This document shows, one piece after another, positions 26,329-34,615 of a stretch of DNA of 64,000 nucleotides. Both the position numbers and the translations under genes were made by a program. Origin of the DNA: Nonlabens tegetincola (GTDB taxonomy: Bacteria > Bacteroidota > Bacteroidia > Flavobacteriales > Flavobacteriaceae). Within the stretch, counting starts at the first letter, position 1, and each line of letters starts with the position of its first letter. Location of the stretch: positions 310,001-374,000 of the forward strand of contig NZ_MQVV01000017.1 of assembly GCF_002954355.1 (NCBI RefSeq). Reading direction: 5' to 3'. Under the pieces are notes generated by a model. It worked only from the letters and a program-made list of their open reading frames with translations, was not told where the DNA came from and searched no databases.

Positions 26329-27484
26329 CAGTTGAAAATTGCTCGATATACTCCTTGAGAACATTTATTACGTAATCCAATTCTTCTTTAGTATTGTAGA
26401 TGGAAAAACTAAATCTTAGACTAGGTTTATTTAAATCCTCTCCTTTAAGAACGTTACTAAGCACATGACTTCCTTTTTGTGCTCCGCTTTGACACGCACT
26501 TCCTTTTGAGCAAGCAATTCCTTTCAGGTCTAAAGTAAAAAGAAGCATCGCAGCCTTGTCTGCAGGAATCGGTAAACACACATTCAATAAGGTAAAGGTG
26601 CTTTTATCTTCCTTGGAACAATTACCATTAAATTTTATACCTGGCACATTACTTATTAATTGGTCTTTGAAGTAATTTTTAAGTTCTAGAACGTAACTTC
26701 TTTCTTCTTCTAGATTATCATAAGCCATTTGTAATGATTTGTCTAGGCCTACTATATTATGAACACTTTCAGTACCAGCTCTTACACCACGCTCTTGTGA
26801 ACCACCTACAATTAATGCTTGTAATCCTGATCCTTTCCTTACAAAAGCAAATCCCACTCCTTTAGGACCGTGAAACTTATGAGCACTCACGGCTGTAAAA
26901 TCTACGGGAATTTCTGAAAAATCTAATTCATAGTGACCAATAGATTGCACGCAATCACTATGAAACAAAGCATTGTACTGTTTACATAATTTTGCTATTG
27001 ATTTTATATCTATTTTATTTCCTATTTCATTGTTCACATGCATTAAAGAAACTAGCGTTTTCTCATCTGACTCTTTCAACAATTCCTCTAGATGTTCTTC
27101 GTCAGGCGTTCCACATTCTTTTAATCTTACATGAACCTTAGTAGCGCTATGTTTTTCACAGGCTTGATCAATAGCGTATAAGACAGCATGATGTTCAATA
27201 GGCGTCGAAATAATTCTAGTAACACCTAAGTCCCGCACACAACTTATTATAGCAAGGTTATCAGCCTCAGTACCACCAGATGTAAAAATGATCTCGGCAG
27301 CACTTACGTTCAATACCTTTGCAACATTCTTTCTTGCCGTTTCAATCAAAGATTTGGCTTCTCTTCCGTAACTGTGAGTTGAGCTAGGGTTACCATAAAC
27401 TTCGGTCATTACCTTCGTCATTTCCTCAATAACTTCTGGTCTCATTTGAGTTGTTGCTGCGCTGTCTAGATATACTTTTCTCAT
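26318..27484 (-). CDS. Cysteine desulfurase (NifS/IscS type)
   Basis: A 388-aa PLP enzyme that takes sulfur from cysteine for Fe-S clusters or thiolation. Visible: SGGTEADNLAI (cofactor binding), HSDCVQSIGH, the PLP lysine K203 in SAHKFHGPKG, and the catalytic Cys C331 in GSACQSGA. It is a group I (IscS/NifS) enzyme by the position of the Cys loop. It stands alone here, without iscU or other isc genes. It converges with the TonB receptor. Confidence 0.92.
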   Translation of the reverse strand: MRKVYLDSAATTQMRPEVIEEMTKVMTEVYGNPSSTHSYGREAKSLIETARKNVAKVLNVSAAEIIFTSGGTEADNLAIISCVRDLGVTRIISTPIEHHAVLYAIDQACEKHSATKVHVRLKECGTPDEEHLEELLKESDEKTLVSLMHVNNEIGNKIDIKSIAKLCKQYNALFHSDCVQSIGHYELDFSEIPVDFTAVSAHKFHGPKGVGFAFVRKGSGLQALIVGGSQERGVRAGTESVHNIVGLDKSLQMAYDNLEEERSYVLELKNYFKDQLISNVPGIKFNGNCSKEDKSTFTLLNVCLPIPADKAAMLLFTLDLKGIACSKGSACQSGAQKGSHVLSNVLKGEDLNKPSLRFSFSIYNTKEELDYVINVLKEYIEQFSTATV

Positions 27485-27544
27485 AACAGCAAAAATAAAT
27501 TAATTAAGAATATTATATAGTAACTCACGTTAATACTTAAGTTC

Positions 27545-27552
27545 TATTTTTG
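27545..27552 (+). promoter_or_regulatory. -7 box before the TSP3 lipoprotein
   Basis: TATTTTTG ends 5 bp before the ATG at 27558, which would give an almost leaderless mRNA. No clear -33 box. Confidence 0.4.
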
Positions 27553-27557
27553 TATCC

Positions 27558-28454
27558 ATGAAGAAGTTACTTTACTTATTACCCATTTTTCTTTTTAGCT
27601 GCGATGATGGCGATGTTATCGTGCAAGAATTTGATTTTGAAAATGTATCAGTTGATGCATGCGAATCTGATTTTTTGAATAGTAATGAATACATTTTTTA
27701 CAAAAACAACGGTCAAGAAACAATCTTCATTCAGTTTTCTACGACCGACGGTATTTTATTGGAAAACAACACCTATGGAAACTACTCAGTAGGAACTAAC
27801 AACTCTATTGAATACCGCAAATTATCAGATGATATCCCATCTGATTATTACTGTAATAATATTCCCATTCAAGGAATTGACGTACTAGATGTGTTTACAG
27901 CAACAGCTGGTGATATTTCAATTGTCACAATAACTAATAGTGAAACAGACAATGACGGTATACCTAACGAACTTGAAACTGGAGACTACGACAATGATGG
28001 CATACCTGATATAATAGATCTAGATGATGATGGTGACAACGTACCTACAGTAGATGAAGGCGTGGTAATCACCAATGGCATGATAGATCTAGCTCTCAGT
28101 CGTGATACAGACAGTGATGGGATTTTGGATTACCTAGACACAGATGATGACGGCGATGGAATCCTTACCTCACAAGAAGATGTTGACGGTGATCTAAACC
28201 CGAGAAATGACATAACAAATGGAATTCCAAACTACCTGAATCCTGCTGTAAGCGATACATTTACAACAACCATAGATACCGCTATCCCTAATAGTTATAG
28301 CAGATCCTCGAATCTTGATATTACAATATCCAATTTGATTCTAACCGATGGCAACAATGAGGTATTACTAGGAACTTTTGATTTTGGAACCTACATTTCT
28401 CCCGTACTTATCATTGAAACTACCGGCGAAGTAAATACAGTAATAACAAACTAG
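27558..28454 (+). CDS. Lipoprotein with thrombospondin type 3-like calcium repeats
   Basis: A 298-aa protein with a lipoprotein signal (lipobox LFSC, Cys near residue 15). The central region has Asp-rich repeats such as DNDGIPNELETGDYDNDGIP and DTDSDGILDYLDTDDDGDG, the TSP3/EF-like calcium-binding pattern. The C-terminal ~80 residues are beta-rich. It is probably on the cell surface or outer membrane. It overlaps the Smr gene by 4 bp tail to tail. Function unknown. Confidence 0.8.
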   Translation: MKKLLYLLPIFLFSCDDGDVIVQEFDFENVSVDACESDFLNSNEYIFYKNNGQETIFIQFSTTDGILLENNTYGNYSVGTNNSIEYRKLSDDIPSDYYCNNIPIQGIDVLDVFTATAGDISIVTITNSETDNDGIPNELETGDYDNDGIPDIIDLDDDGDNVPTVDEGVVITNGMIDLALSRDTDSDGILDYLDTDDDGDGILTSQEDVDGDLNPRNDITNGIPNYLNPAVSDTFTTTIDTAIPNSYSRSSNLDITISNLILTDGNNEVLLGTFDFGTYISPVLIIETTGEVNTVITN

Positions 28455-28978
28455 GACTTGTTTTGATAGAAATACACTTCAGTTGCACCCAGTCCGTACT
28501 TCTTGAAGTCGGCATCATAATAAGTTAAATGCTCATAACGATTAAGTAAATACTCGAGCTCGGTTTTTAATACACCAGTTCCCACTCCATGGATCAAAAT
28601 TAATTTGGGAATTCTGTTTTGTAGAGCCCATTCCACTTTAGAACGAGCTACCTGCAGTTGTAAATCTAACTTTTCATGCGGTTGCATGTAAGCATCCTTA
28701 TTAGTTAGTTGATGAATATGCAAATCGACTTCTATCGGTGGTAGTTGCCCTTTTTTCCTTTTTTTCGATTGTTTTTTCTTAGGCTCTTCTGCCATAGAGA
28801 TATCCACGGCACCTATTTGGAATGTTTGATCTAGAATAACCTGCTTGGGATCTACTTGGATTTCTATTTCCTCATCTGTAATTATGGTAAGTGAATCCGC
28901 TTTCGCGAAAGCGACAACACCACGTACATCGTCGTCGATAAAGGTTATCCTATCCCCTTTTTTGAATTTACGACTCAT
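28451..28978 (-). CDS. Smr domain protein
   Basis: A 175-aa protein with a C-terminal Smr domain (VDLHIHQLT, LILIHGVGTGVLKTEL, YYDADFKKYGLGATEVYF). In MutS2 this domain has nuclease activity; stand-alone forms are found across Bacteroidota. The N-terminal 60 residues form a small KOW/SH3-like barrel (KGDRITFIDDDVRGVVAF). Palindrome copy 7 encodes AFAKA at about residues 23-27 of that N-terminal part. It is coupled to the downstream or neighbouring small membrane protein by an 11-bp overlap. Confidence 0.85.
   Translation of the reverse strand: MSRKFKKGDRITFIDDDVRGVVAFAKADSLTIITDEEIEIQVDPKQVILDQTFQIGAVDISMAEEPKKKQSKKRKKGQLPPIEVDLHIHQLTNKDAYMQPHEKLDLQLQVARSKVEWALQNRIPKLILIHGVGTGVLKTELEYLLNRYEHLTYYDADFKKYGLGATEVYFYQNKS
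28898..28913. repeat. Iterated palindrome copy 7 (inside Smr gene)
   Basis: Exact CGCTTTCGCGAAAGCG, read as Ala-Phe-Ala-Lys-Ala. Confidence 0.95.
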
Positions 28979-29159
28979 CAGAATCTAGATGATCATCTTT
29001 AGTTTTAACCCAATGTTGACTTGCTCTATAAGCCCCAAACATCAACAAAACTAATCCAATAATTTTTATGTATACCGAAGTATTTTCATCAATGAGAGCG
29101 TAAGCAAGTAGAACTCCACCTAAAAAAATTAAAATACCGTTTATGGATTGCTTGACCAT
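28968..29159 (-). CDS. Small two-helix membrane protein
   Basis: A 63-aa protein with two hydrophobic segments (ILIFLGGVLLAYALI and IKIIGLVLLMFGAYRAS) and an acidic tail. I prefer the ATG at 29159; the open frame extends to 29201 but the added residues are charged and unlike a start. It overlaps the Smr gene by 11 bp on the same strand, so cotranslation is likely. No known family. Confidence 0.6.
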   Translation of the reverse strand: MVKQSINGILIFLGGVLLAYALIDENTSVYIKIIGLVLLMFGAYRASQHWVKTKDDHLDSDES

Positions 29160-29251
29160 CGTTTTGGGCTCAAAAATAGTCCTTTTATCGATAAACCACA
29201 TTGAAACATGGTCTTTTAACCATAATTTTTAAGATTTCTATGGTAAAAGTT

Positions 29252-29259
29252 TATTTTTG
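29252..29259 (+). promoter_or_regulatory. -7 box of the T9SS protein gene
   Basis: TATTTTTG, 18 bp upstream of the ATG at 29278. No good -33 box is visible. Confidence 0.45.
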
Positions 29260-29277
29260 TTCTATAATAAGAGTAGT

Positions 29278-31323
29278 ATGAAAAATTTTATAATTACCGC
29301 ATTTTTAAGCATATACGCAATAACCGCAGCTGCCCAAGTTGTTGTGGTAGGTGATAATTTCATCTATTCTCAAGGAGTCAATCTATTTTCTAAAGGAAGC
29401 ATTGATTTAAATGATGCCGACTCTAGAATTTACCTAAGAGAAGAAGCGCAACTTATTCAAAATGACAATGTAAGTAATGCTGGTGACGGCTTTATTTCTA
29501 TTTTCCAAGAAGGTACCGCTGATCAGTTTAATTACAACTATTGGTCTGCACCAGTAGGTGATGTGGCAACAGCATCTGGAAACGAAGGTTTTTCAATGAC
29601 TCAAATCTATTATCCTACAGGAATCCTTACTGGAACAGCTGCCGATGATGAAAATTATTTCAATAGGACTATTACTGCAGAAAACGCTAATTTCTTAAAT
29701 TATAATGCTCGTGATGGTGTTTCAGATGATGGGACAGCAACCAATCCTCTTGAAATTGCAAGTAGATGGATATACAATTATGACAGTGCAGGAAACGCAA
29801 TACCAGGAAATGCCTATTCAGGATGGAATTATCTAGGTGGTAGTGGTTTTGTGAATGCTGGATATGGTTTTAGCATGAAAGGTGTTTCTGGAACTAATGG
29901 GATTGCAGTAAATCCTAATCTTAGAGAATATCAAAATGGTCAAATCGGACAACGATATGATTTTAGAGGACGTCCTAATAATGGTAATATTACCGTAGGT
30001 GTGGCAGATGATGAGGTTTCACTAGTAGGTAATCCTTATCCAAGCGCACTTGATTTAAAACAATTTTTATTTGAAAATTCCACTGTAAGATATGGTGTAG
30101 GAAGCGATCCTGCAGAAGTTGCTACAGTAGATGACACAAAGTTAGATCCATCTATTTTATTCTGGCAGTCTAATGCCTCTGGTAGTCACATGCTTACTGC
30201 ATATGAAGGAGGATATGGTATTTATTCACCTGATGGATATGATGTAACGGCACCAGGATCAGGGATATTTGCTACTGAAGGTAATTATGTTCCTGCTGCC
30301 TTTTATTCATACGACAATAGTGGTAATCCAATTACCAATACATCACCTGGACTAGCAAGCCCAGTAGGAGCAACACTTAGATACGCTCCTGTAGGACAAG
30401 GATTTATGATAAGACGAAATGCAAGCGGTTTTACCGCTCCTAATGGAACTTATTTCCCTCCTACTGCTAATTTAACTACCGGAACGGCTTTACCATCAGG
30501 AGCTAATGGGGAAGACCAAATCGTATTTACTAACACTCAAAGAGATTTTGTTAGAGAAAGTGGTGGTAACTCCTTAATGCTAAGAGGTTCTGGAAACGGT
30601 GGCGCACAAAATAGTGCTTATGCTAACCAGTCGCCTAAATTTAGAATGAATGTAATCATTAATGATACTTACACTAGACAATTATTATTAACCTTTAGAG
30701 ACAACCTTTCTCTTAACTACGACTCAGCTGTGGATGCTAGAGTTCCAGGGCTCTTGGATACTGATATTTTTGTTAATGTAGAAGGTGGTGCGTTTTCAAT
30801 TGCAGGTCAAAAATATGATGAAGACATGGGCATTCCTCTAGGACTACTAGTTGATCAAAACGCATCTAATGATGCTACTTTCAATTTTTCAGTTGTAGAA
30901 CAAATTAATTTTACGCCTAACAATATTTATATTTATGACACCATTGATGATGTGTATTATAACATAACGAGAAGCTCACAAGGGATACAATTACCTTCAG
31001 GTCATGCGTCAATGGATCGTTTTGAGATTAGATTTAAAGACACTAGCAACACTTTATCTAATGATACTATTGACGAACTAGGCTTCACAGTATTTCAAAA
31101 TAACAGAAAACAAAACTTAACTGTATATAATCCAGAGCTGCAAAAGGTTTCTAATATATCGTTGTATGATCTTTCTGGACGATTAATTTTTAATGAAAAA
31201 CCATCTACAGCTCAAACAGAATACACGTTTAACACTGCAACCTTGTCGAGCGCCTTATACATAGTTAAAGTAACTACCGAGGCAAACAAAGAAGCAGCTA
31301 TCAAAATAAGTATTGCTAATTAA
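29278..31323 (+). CDS. T9SS type A sorting domain-containing secreted protein
   Basis: A 681-aa protein with a signal peptide (MKNFIITAFLSIYAITAAAQ), a large Gly/Asn/Ser-rich beta region without an enzymatic motif I recognise (SLVGNPYPSALDLKQF and YAPVGQGFMIRRNASG recur in this class of flavobacterial surface proteins) and a C-terminal type IX sorting domain (LTVYNPELQKVSNISLYDLSGRLIFNE...ALYIVKVTTE). The ATG at 29278 is chosen over an upstream TTG at 29257. It is likely a surface-exposed or secreted structural protein. The small DUF2752 gene follows after 2 bp. Confidence 0.85.
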   Translation: MKNFIITAFLSIYAITAAAQVVVVGDNFIYSQGVNLFSKGSIDLNDADSRIYLREEAQLIQNDNVSNAGDGFISIFQEGTADQFNYNYWSAPVGDVATASGNEGFSMTQIYYPTGILTGTAADDENYFNRTITAENANFLNYNARDGVSDDGTATNPLEIASRWIYNYDSAGNAIPGNAYSGWNYLGGSGFVNAGYGFSMKGVSGTNGIAVNPNLREYQNGQIGQRYDFRGRPNNGNITVGVADDEVSLVGNPYPSALDLKQFLFENSTVRYGVGSDPAEVATVDDTKLDPSILFWQSNASGSHMLTAYEGGYGIYSPDGYDVTAPGSGIFATEGNYVPAAFYSYDNSGNPITNTSPGLASPVGATLRYAPVGQGFMIRRNASGFTAPNGTYFPPTANLTTGTALPSGANGEDQIVFTNTQRDFVRESGGNSLMLRGSGNGGAQNSAYANQSPKFRMNVIINDTYTRQLLLTFRDNLSLNYDSAVDARVPGLLDTDIFVNVEGGAFSIAGQKYDEDMGIPLGLLVDQNASNDATFNFSVVEQINFTPNNIYIYDTIDDVYYNITRSSQGIQLPSGHASMDRFEIRFKDTSNTLSNDTIDELGFTVFQNNRKQNLTVYNPELQKVSNISLYDLSGRLIFNEKPSTAQTEYTFNTATLSSALYIVKVTTEANKEAAIKISIAN

Positions 31324-31325
31324 AC

Positions 31326-31619
31326 ATGAATATAAACCTCATCCTAGATGACAGCTGGATGCTGCCTTGTATGAGTAAAAAAATATTAGGAATGGACTGT
31401 CCTGGATGTGGAATCCAGCGGTCCATTTCTTTTTTACTTCAAGGTGAATTTGTAAATGCTTTTTACATGTATCCAGCCATATACTTTCTTTTCTTACTTT
31501 TTTCTGTGTTGATTATAGATTTCTTCATTAAAATCAAGCATGGAGAAAAAATTAAATTAGTTTTGACTGTACTTACTATAGGAACCATACTAGTTAATTA
31601 TCTTTTAAAAGTTTTTTGA
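31326..31619 (+). CDS. DUF2752 membrane protein
   Basis: A 97-aa protein with the DUF2752 signature DCPGCGIQRSISFLLQGEF near the N-terminus and two later hydrophobic helices. The Cys-Pro-Gly-Cys-Gly motif followed by Arg is diagnostic; function unknown. It starts 2 bp after the T9SS gene, so it is probably cotranscribed with it. A second, frameshifted DUF2752 gene lies 1 kb downstream on the other strand. Confidence 0.82.
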   Translation: MNINLILDDSWMLPCMSKKILGMDCPGCGIQRSISFLLQGEFVNAFYMYPAIYFLFLLFSVLIIDFFIKIKHGEKIKLVLTVLTIGTILVNYLLKVF

Positions 31620-31692
31620 AAACTTATTTAGAATAACGTAACTTTTGGACTTACTTTTAAACCTATAATTCAATTAACCTAAATTTATCATC

Positions 31693-32061
31693 ATGCAAAA
31701 ACTCAACACAACCGCAGTCTACATTTTATCCATTGTAGGATTTTTATGTTGTTGCGCCTGGGGACTAGGATTTGTGGCAGCTTTAATAGCTTTTATTATC
31801 GCAAACAAGGAACTGAAAAAATATAATGAAAACCCTGAAGCTTACAGTAATGGTAAAGCTATGAAAACTGCAAAAACCGTAGCTTTAGTATCCTTAATTG
31901 TTTCTGGACTGGTAACAGCTTACACCGCTTACACATATTTTGCATATAGTGAAAGAGAACGTTTAGAGCAGGGAATTGATTTTTATAGATCAATTGGAGC
32001 TCCAGATGAAATGATTGATGCTATGGAAGATCAATTAGACAATATTGAAGACGAAGAATAA
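31693..32061 (+). CDS. CCC-motif membrane protein, copy 1
   Basis: A 122-aa protein starting MQKLNTTAVYILSIVGFLCCCAWG, the flavobacterial CCC-motif family: two hydrophobic segments (residues 7-35 and around 60-82) around the conserved loop NKELKKYNENPEAYSNGKAMKTAKT, and an acidic C-terminus. Inner membrane; function unknown. Closely similar to the next gene, showing tandem duplication. Each copy has its own terminator. Confidence 0.8.
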   Translation: MQKLNTTAVYILSIVGFLCCCAWGLGFVAALIAFIIANKELKKYNENPEAYSNGKAMKTAKTVALVSLIVSGLVTAYTAYTYFAYSERERLEQGIDFYRSIGAPDEMIDAMEDQLDNIEDEE

Positions 32062-32083
32062 GTAGTTATTATATAATAAATTA

Positions 32084-32115
32084 AAAGGCTCTTTAAATAG
32101 AGCCTTTACTTTTTA
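32084..32115 (+). terminator. Terminator after CCC protein 1
   Basis: Stem AAAGGCTCT/AGAGCCTTT with a 6-nt loop, then ACTTTTT. Confidence 0.8.
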
Positions 32116-32127
32116 AATTTTAATATC

Positions 32128-32490
32128 ATGCAAAAATTAAACACAACGGCTGTATACCTTTTATCTGTAGCAGGATTTTTATGTTGCTGCTTTTATGGTA
32201 TAGGGACAATTGCAGCTATAATTGCTCTTGTTATAGCAAATAAAGAACTTAAAAAATACAATCAAAACCCGGAAGCCTATACAAATGGAAAAGCAATGAA
32301 GTCGGCTAAAACGGTTGCCATCATTTCATTAATACTATCTATAATAGGATTGGTAGTTCTGGTTTTATTTTACATGAACCAATGTGAGTTTTACGAATGG
32401 TACATAGATTTCGCCCTTAATCAACCTAATGTGACCGAGGAACAACTAGCACCATTGTACGACGCAATGGAACAAGCAGGTTGTAGATAA
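32128..32490 (+). CDS. CCC-motif membrane protein, copy 2
   Basis: A 120-aa paralogue of the preceding gene: MQKLNTTAVYLLSVAGFLCCCFYG and the same NKELKKYNQNPEAYTNGKAMKSAKT loop. The first ~75 residues are nearly identical, while the C-terminal tails differ completely (here two extra Cys, QCEFYEW and QAGCR), suggesting that the tail carries the specificity. Function unknown. Confidence 0.8.
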   Translation: MQKLNTTAVYLLSVAGFLCCCFYGIGTIAAIIALVIANKELKKYNQNPEAYTNGKAMKSAKTVAIISLILSIIGLVVLVLFYMNQCEFYEWYIDFALNQPNVTEEQLAPLYDAMEQAGCR

Positions 32491-32506
32491 TATTCTAACA
32501 TTACTC

Positions 32507-32538
32507 AAAAAAAGGCTCGCTAACGCGGGCCTTTTTTA
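32507..32538. terminator. Terminator after CCC protein 2 (possibly bidirectional)
   Basis: Stem AAAAAGGCTCGC/GCGGGCCTTTTT with one T-G pair and loop TAAC, with A and T tracts on the two sides. It would also serve the minus-strand DUF2752 gene if read through to its inferred end at 32541. Confidence 0.85.
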
Positions 32539-32540
32539 TT

Positions 32541-32911
32541 TTATACATTTCTATAAATAGTAAAAACAATAATGCTCATAAGCAATATTAAGATAGGCCA
32601 CTTCCCAATCAAATATTTACGATATTTTATAGGAATCATAGATGTATGTTCCATTAAAAGAACTAAGATTATATAAGGAATTAAAAAAATAATAGAGCAT
32701 TTAAATCCCAAGCTGTTTTAAAATCTCCATGAAGTATAGCGTGTATTGCTCGTTGCGAACCACAACCTGGGCAATCATAAGAAGTCACCACCTTACTAGG
32801 ACACTTTGGGAATAATGCTGTATTTGATGGATTATAGGAATAGTAAATATAAAAACAGCCACTTATAAAAGTGACTGTAATTGCAATAAAAAAGAATCTT
32901 TTAAGACTCAT
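32541..32911 (-). pseudogene. DUF2752 membrane protein gene with a one-base frameshift
   Basis: The intact frame from 32911 gives 76 residues with a membrane helix, SYDCPGCGSQRAIHAILHGDF (the DUF2752 signature) and then stops at 32681 just after NALLFF. The stop falls in a run of seven T on the coding strand (plus-strand A run 32683-32689). If one T is added, the frame runs on as LIPYIILVLLMEHTS, then KYRKYLIGKWPILILLMSII, and stops at 32541, giving ~123 aa with the expected second and third helices. So it is a frameshift mutation, a sequencing error, or slippage-dependent expression. It directly follows the CD225 gene with no gap (TAA then ATG). Confidence 0.75.
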
Positions 32912-33205
32912 TTAAATGTTGTCCAATCCTACTACCAAAAGAACAAAAAGTAAATAAAGTACTATAAACACAGCTGCTCCTATAGCACTGTAAATACACC
33001 ATTGTTTTGCTTTTTCTGATGCTTGTCTAGATTCATTGTACATACCTTGATTCCACAGTCTATCTACTTTTGCTGCGTTTACAATTGCTGGAATTCCTAA
33101 TGGCCAGCAACATAAAATAGTCACAATTATTGATTCAGCTAAATAGGTTTTAGGAGGTTGTCCTACTGGTCTTTGGTTTTCAGGTTGATTGAAAGGATCT
33201 TGCAT
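32912..33205 (-). CDS. CD225/dispanin family membrane protein
   Basis: A 97-aa protein with a Pro/Gln/Asn-rich N-terminus (residues 1-20) and a CD225 domain: a first intramembrane helix with SIIVTILCCWPLGIPAIVNAAKVDRLW and a second helix AIGAAVFIVLYLLFVLLVV. This is the family of eukaryotic IFITM proteins; bacterial members have no established function. Its stop directly abuts the start of the DUF2752 gene, so the two are cotranslated. Confidence 0.82.
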   Translation of the reverse strand: MQDPFNQPENQRPVGQPPKTYLAESIIVTILCCWPLGIPAIVNAAKVDRLWNQGMYNESRQASEKAKQWCIYSAIGAAVFIVLYLLFVLLVVGLDNI

Positions 33206-33231
33206 ATTATTTAATTTATTTGTGTAGCAAT

Positions 33232-34506
33232 TTACTCAAACTCCTTTAAAGTTTTAATAATTATCTCAATACAATCATCTAACTGCTCTTTTGTCATTAC
33301 CAAAGGAGGAGCAAATCTTATGATGTTACCATGAGTAGGTTTTGCTAGTAAACCATGATCTCTCAAACGTAAACAAATATTCCATGCAGTATCACTTTCT
33401 TCCGAATCATTTACAACAATAGCGTTAAGAAGTCCACGACCTCTTACTAGAGTTACTGTATCGGTAGTTTCGATATATTCATTAATTCGGTTTCTAAAGT
33501 AATTACCTAATTCTCTAGCATTTTGCGCTAGCTTATCATCCTTTACAACATCAAGTGCCGCCATTGCTACTGCACCAGCAATAGGGTTACCTCCAAAAGT
33601 ACTTCCATGCTGCCCAGGTTGTATAACATTCATAACTTCATCATCTGCAAGAACAGCGCTTACAGGATAAGCTCCACCGGATAATGCCTTACCTAAAATT
33701 AAAATATCTGGACGTGAGTACGTTTCTTGTCTTTCACAATGACCTTCACAGGAACATTTACCGCATACAGCAAGTAAAGCACCAGTACGAGCAATACCTG
33801 TTTGGATTTCATCTGCAATGAAAAGAGCGTTGTATTGAGCGCATAATTCCTTTGCTCGCATCATGAAGTCATCACTAGGAGTATACACTCCTGCTTCCCC
33901 TTGAATAGGTTCAACTAAAAATCCAGCTATATTATCTTGTTGTAATGCCTTTTCAAGGGCATCAGTATCATCATAGGCAATCTTAATAAAACCAGGAGTA
34001 TAAGGTCCAAAGTTTTTTCTTGCATTTTCATCGTTAGAAAAAGAAATCACAGTTGTTGTCCTACCGTGAAAATTATTTTCACACACAATTATTTGTGCAT
34101 CGTGTTCTTGAACACCTTTCTTTTCATAGGCCCATTTTCTCGCAATCTTTATAGCCGTCTCTACCGCTTCGGCGCCAGTGTTCATAGGTAAAACTTTGTC
34201 AAACTTGAAGTAATCAGTTACATATTTTTCATAAACACCTAGCTTATCATTATGAAATGCTCTAGAGGTAAGTGTTAATGTTTTTGCCTGTTCAATCATG
34301 GCATTAACAATAGCTGGATGACAATGACCTTGATTCACAGCACTATAAGCACTAAGAAAATCATAGTACTTTTTACCTTCTACATCCCAAACAAAGACTC
34401 CATCACCTCGTTCCAGAACCACTGGTAAAGGATGATAATTATGAGCTCCATGCTTATCCTCTAGATCTATATATTGTTGAGATTTATTTCCTACTTGAAC
34501 GTTCAT
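33232..34506 (-). CDS. rocD: Ornithine--oxo-acid transaminase
   Basis: A 424-aa class III PLP aminotransferase converting ornithine and 2-oxoglutarate to glutamate semialdehyde and glutamate (arginine/proline metabolism). Family markers: SAYSAVNQGHCHP, MNTGAEAVETAIK, VEPIQGEAGV, ADEIQTGIARTG and the PLP lysine K273 in LGKALSGGAYPVS. Between residues 245 and 265 there is a Cys-rich insertion, C248-x2-C251-x-C253-x3-C257, that looks like a metal-binding knuckle beside the active site. Cytosolic. It ends 27 bp from the CD225 start. Confidence 0.93.
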   Translation of the reverse strand: MNVQVGNKSQQYIDLEDKHGAHNYHPLPVVLERGDGVFVWDVEGKKYYDFLSAYSAVNQGHCHPAIVNAMIEQAKTLTLTSRAFHNDKLGVYEKYVTDYFKFDKVLPMNTGAEAVETAIKIARKWAYEKKGVQEHDAQIIVCENNFHGRTTTVISFSNDENARKNFGPYTPGFIKIAYDDTDALEKALQQDNIAGFLVEPIQGEAGVYTPSDDFMMRAKELCAQYNALFIADEIQTGIARTGALLAVCGKCSCEGHCERQETYSRPDILILGKALSGGAYPVSAVLADDEVMNVIQPGQHGSTFGGNPIAGAVAMAALDVVKDDKLAQNARELGNYFRNRINEYIETTDTVTLVRGRGLLNAIVVNDSEESDTAWNICLRLRDHGLLAKPTHGNIIRFAPPLVMTKEQLDDCIEIIIKTLKEFE

Positions 34507-34615
34507 ACTATTCCTATTTATTGGTTGGGCAAGTTAATAAATCTAACAGGCACTGTCCAATAAATATCGTTAAGAAACCTTCAATTCCACTAGATAAAGT
34601 TTAATTTTACGCCCT

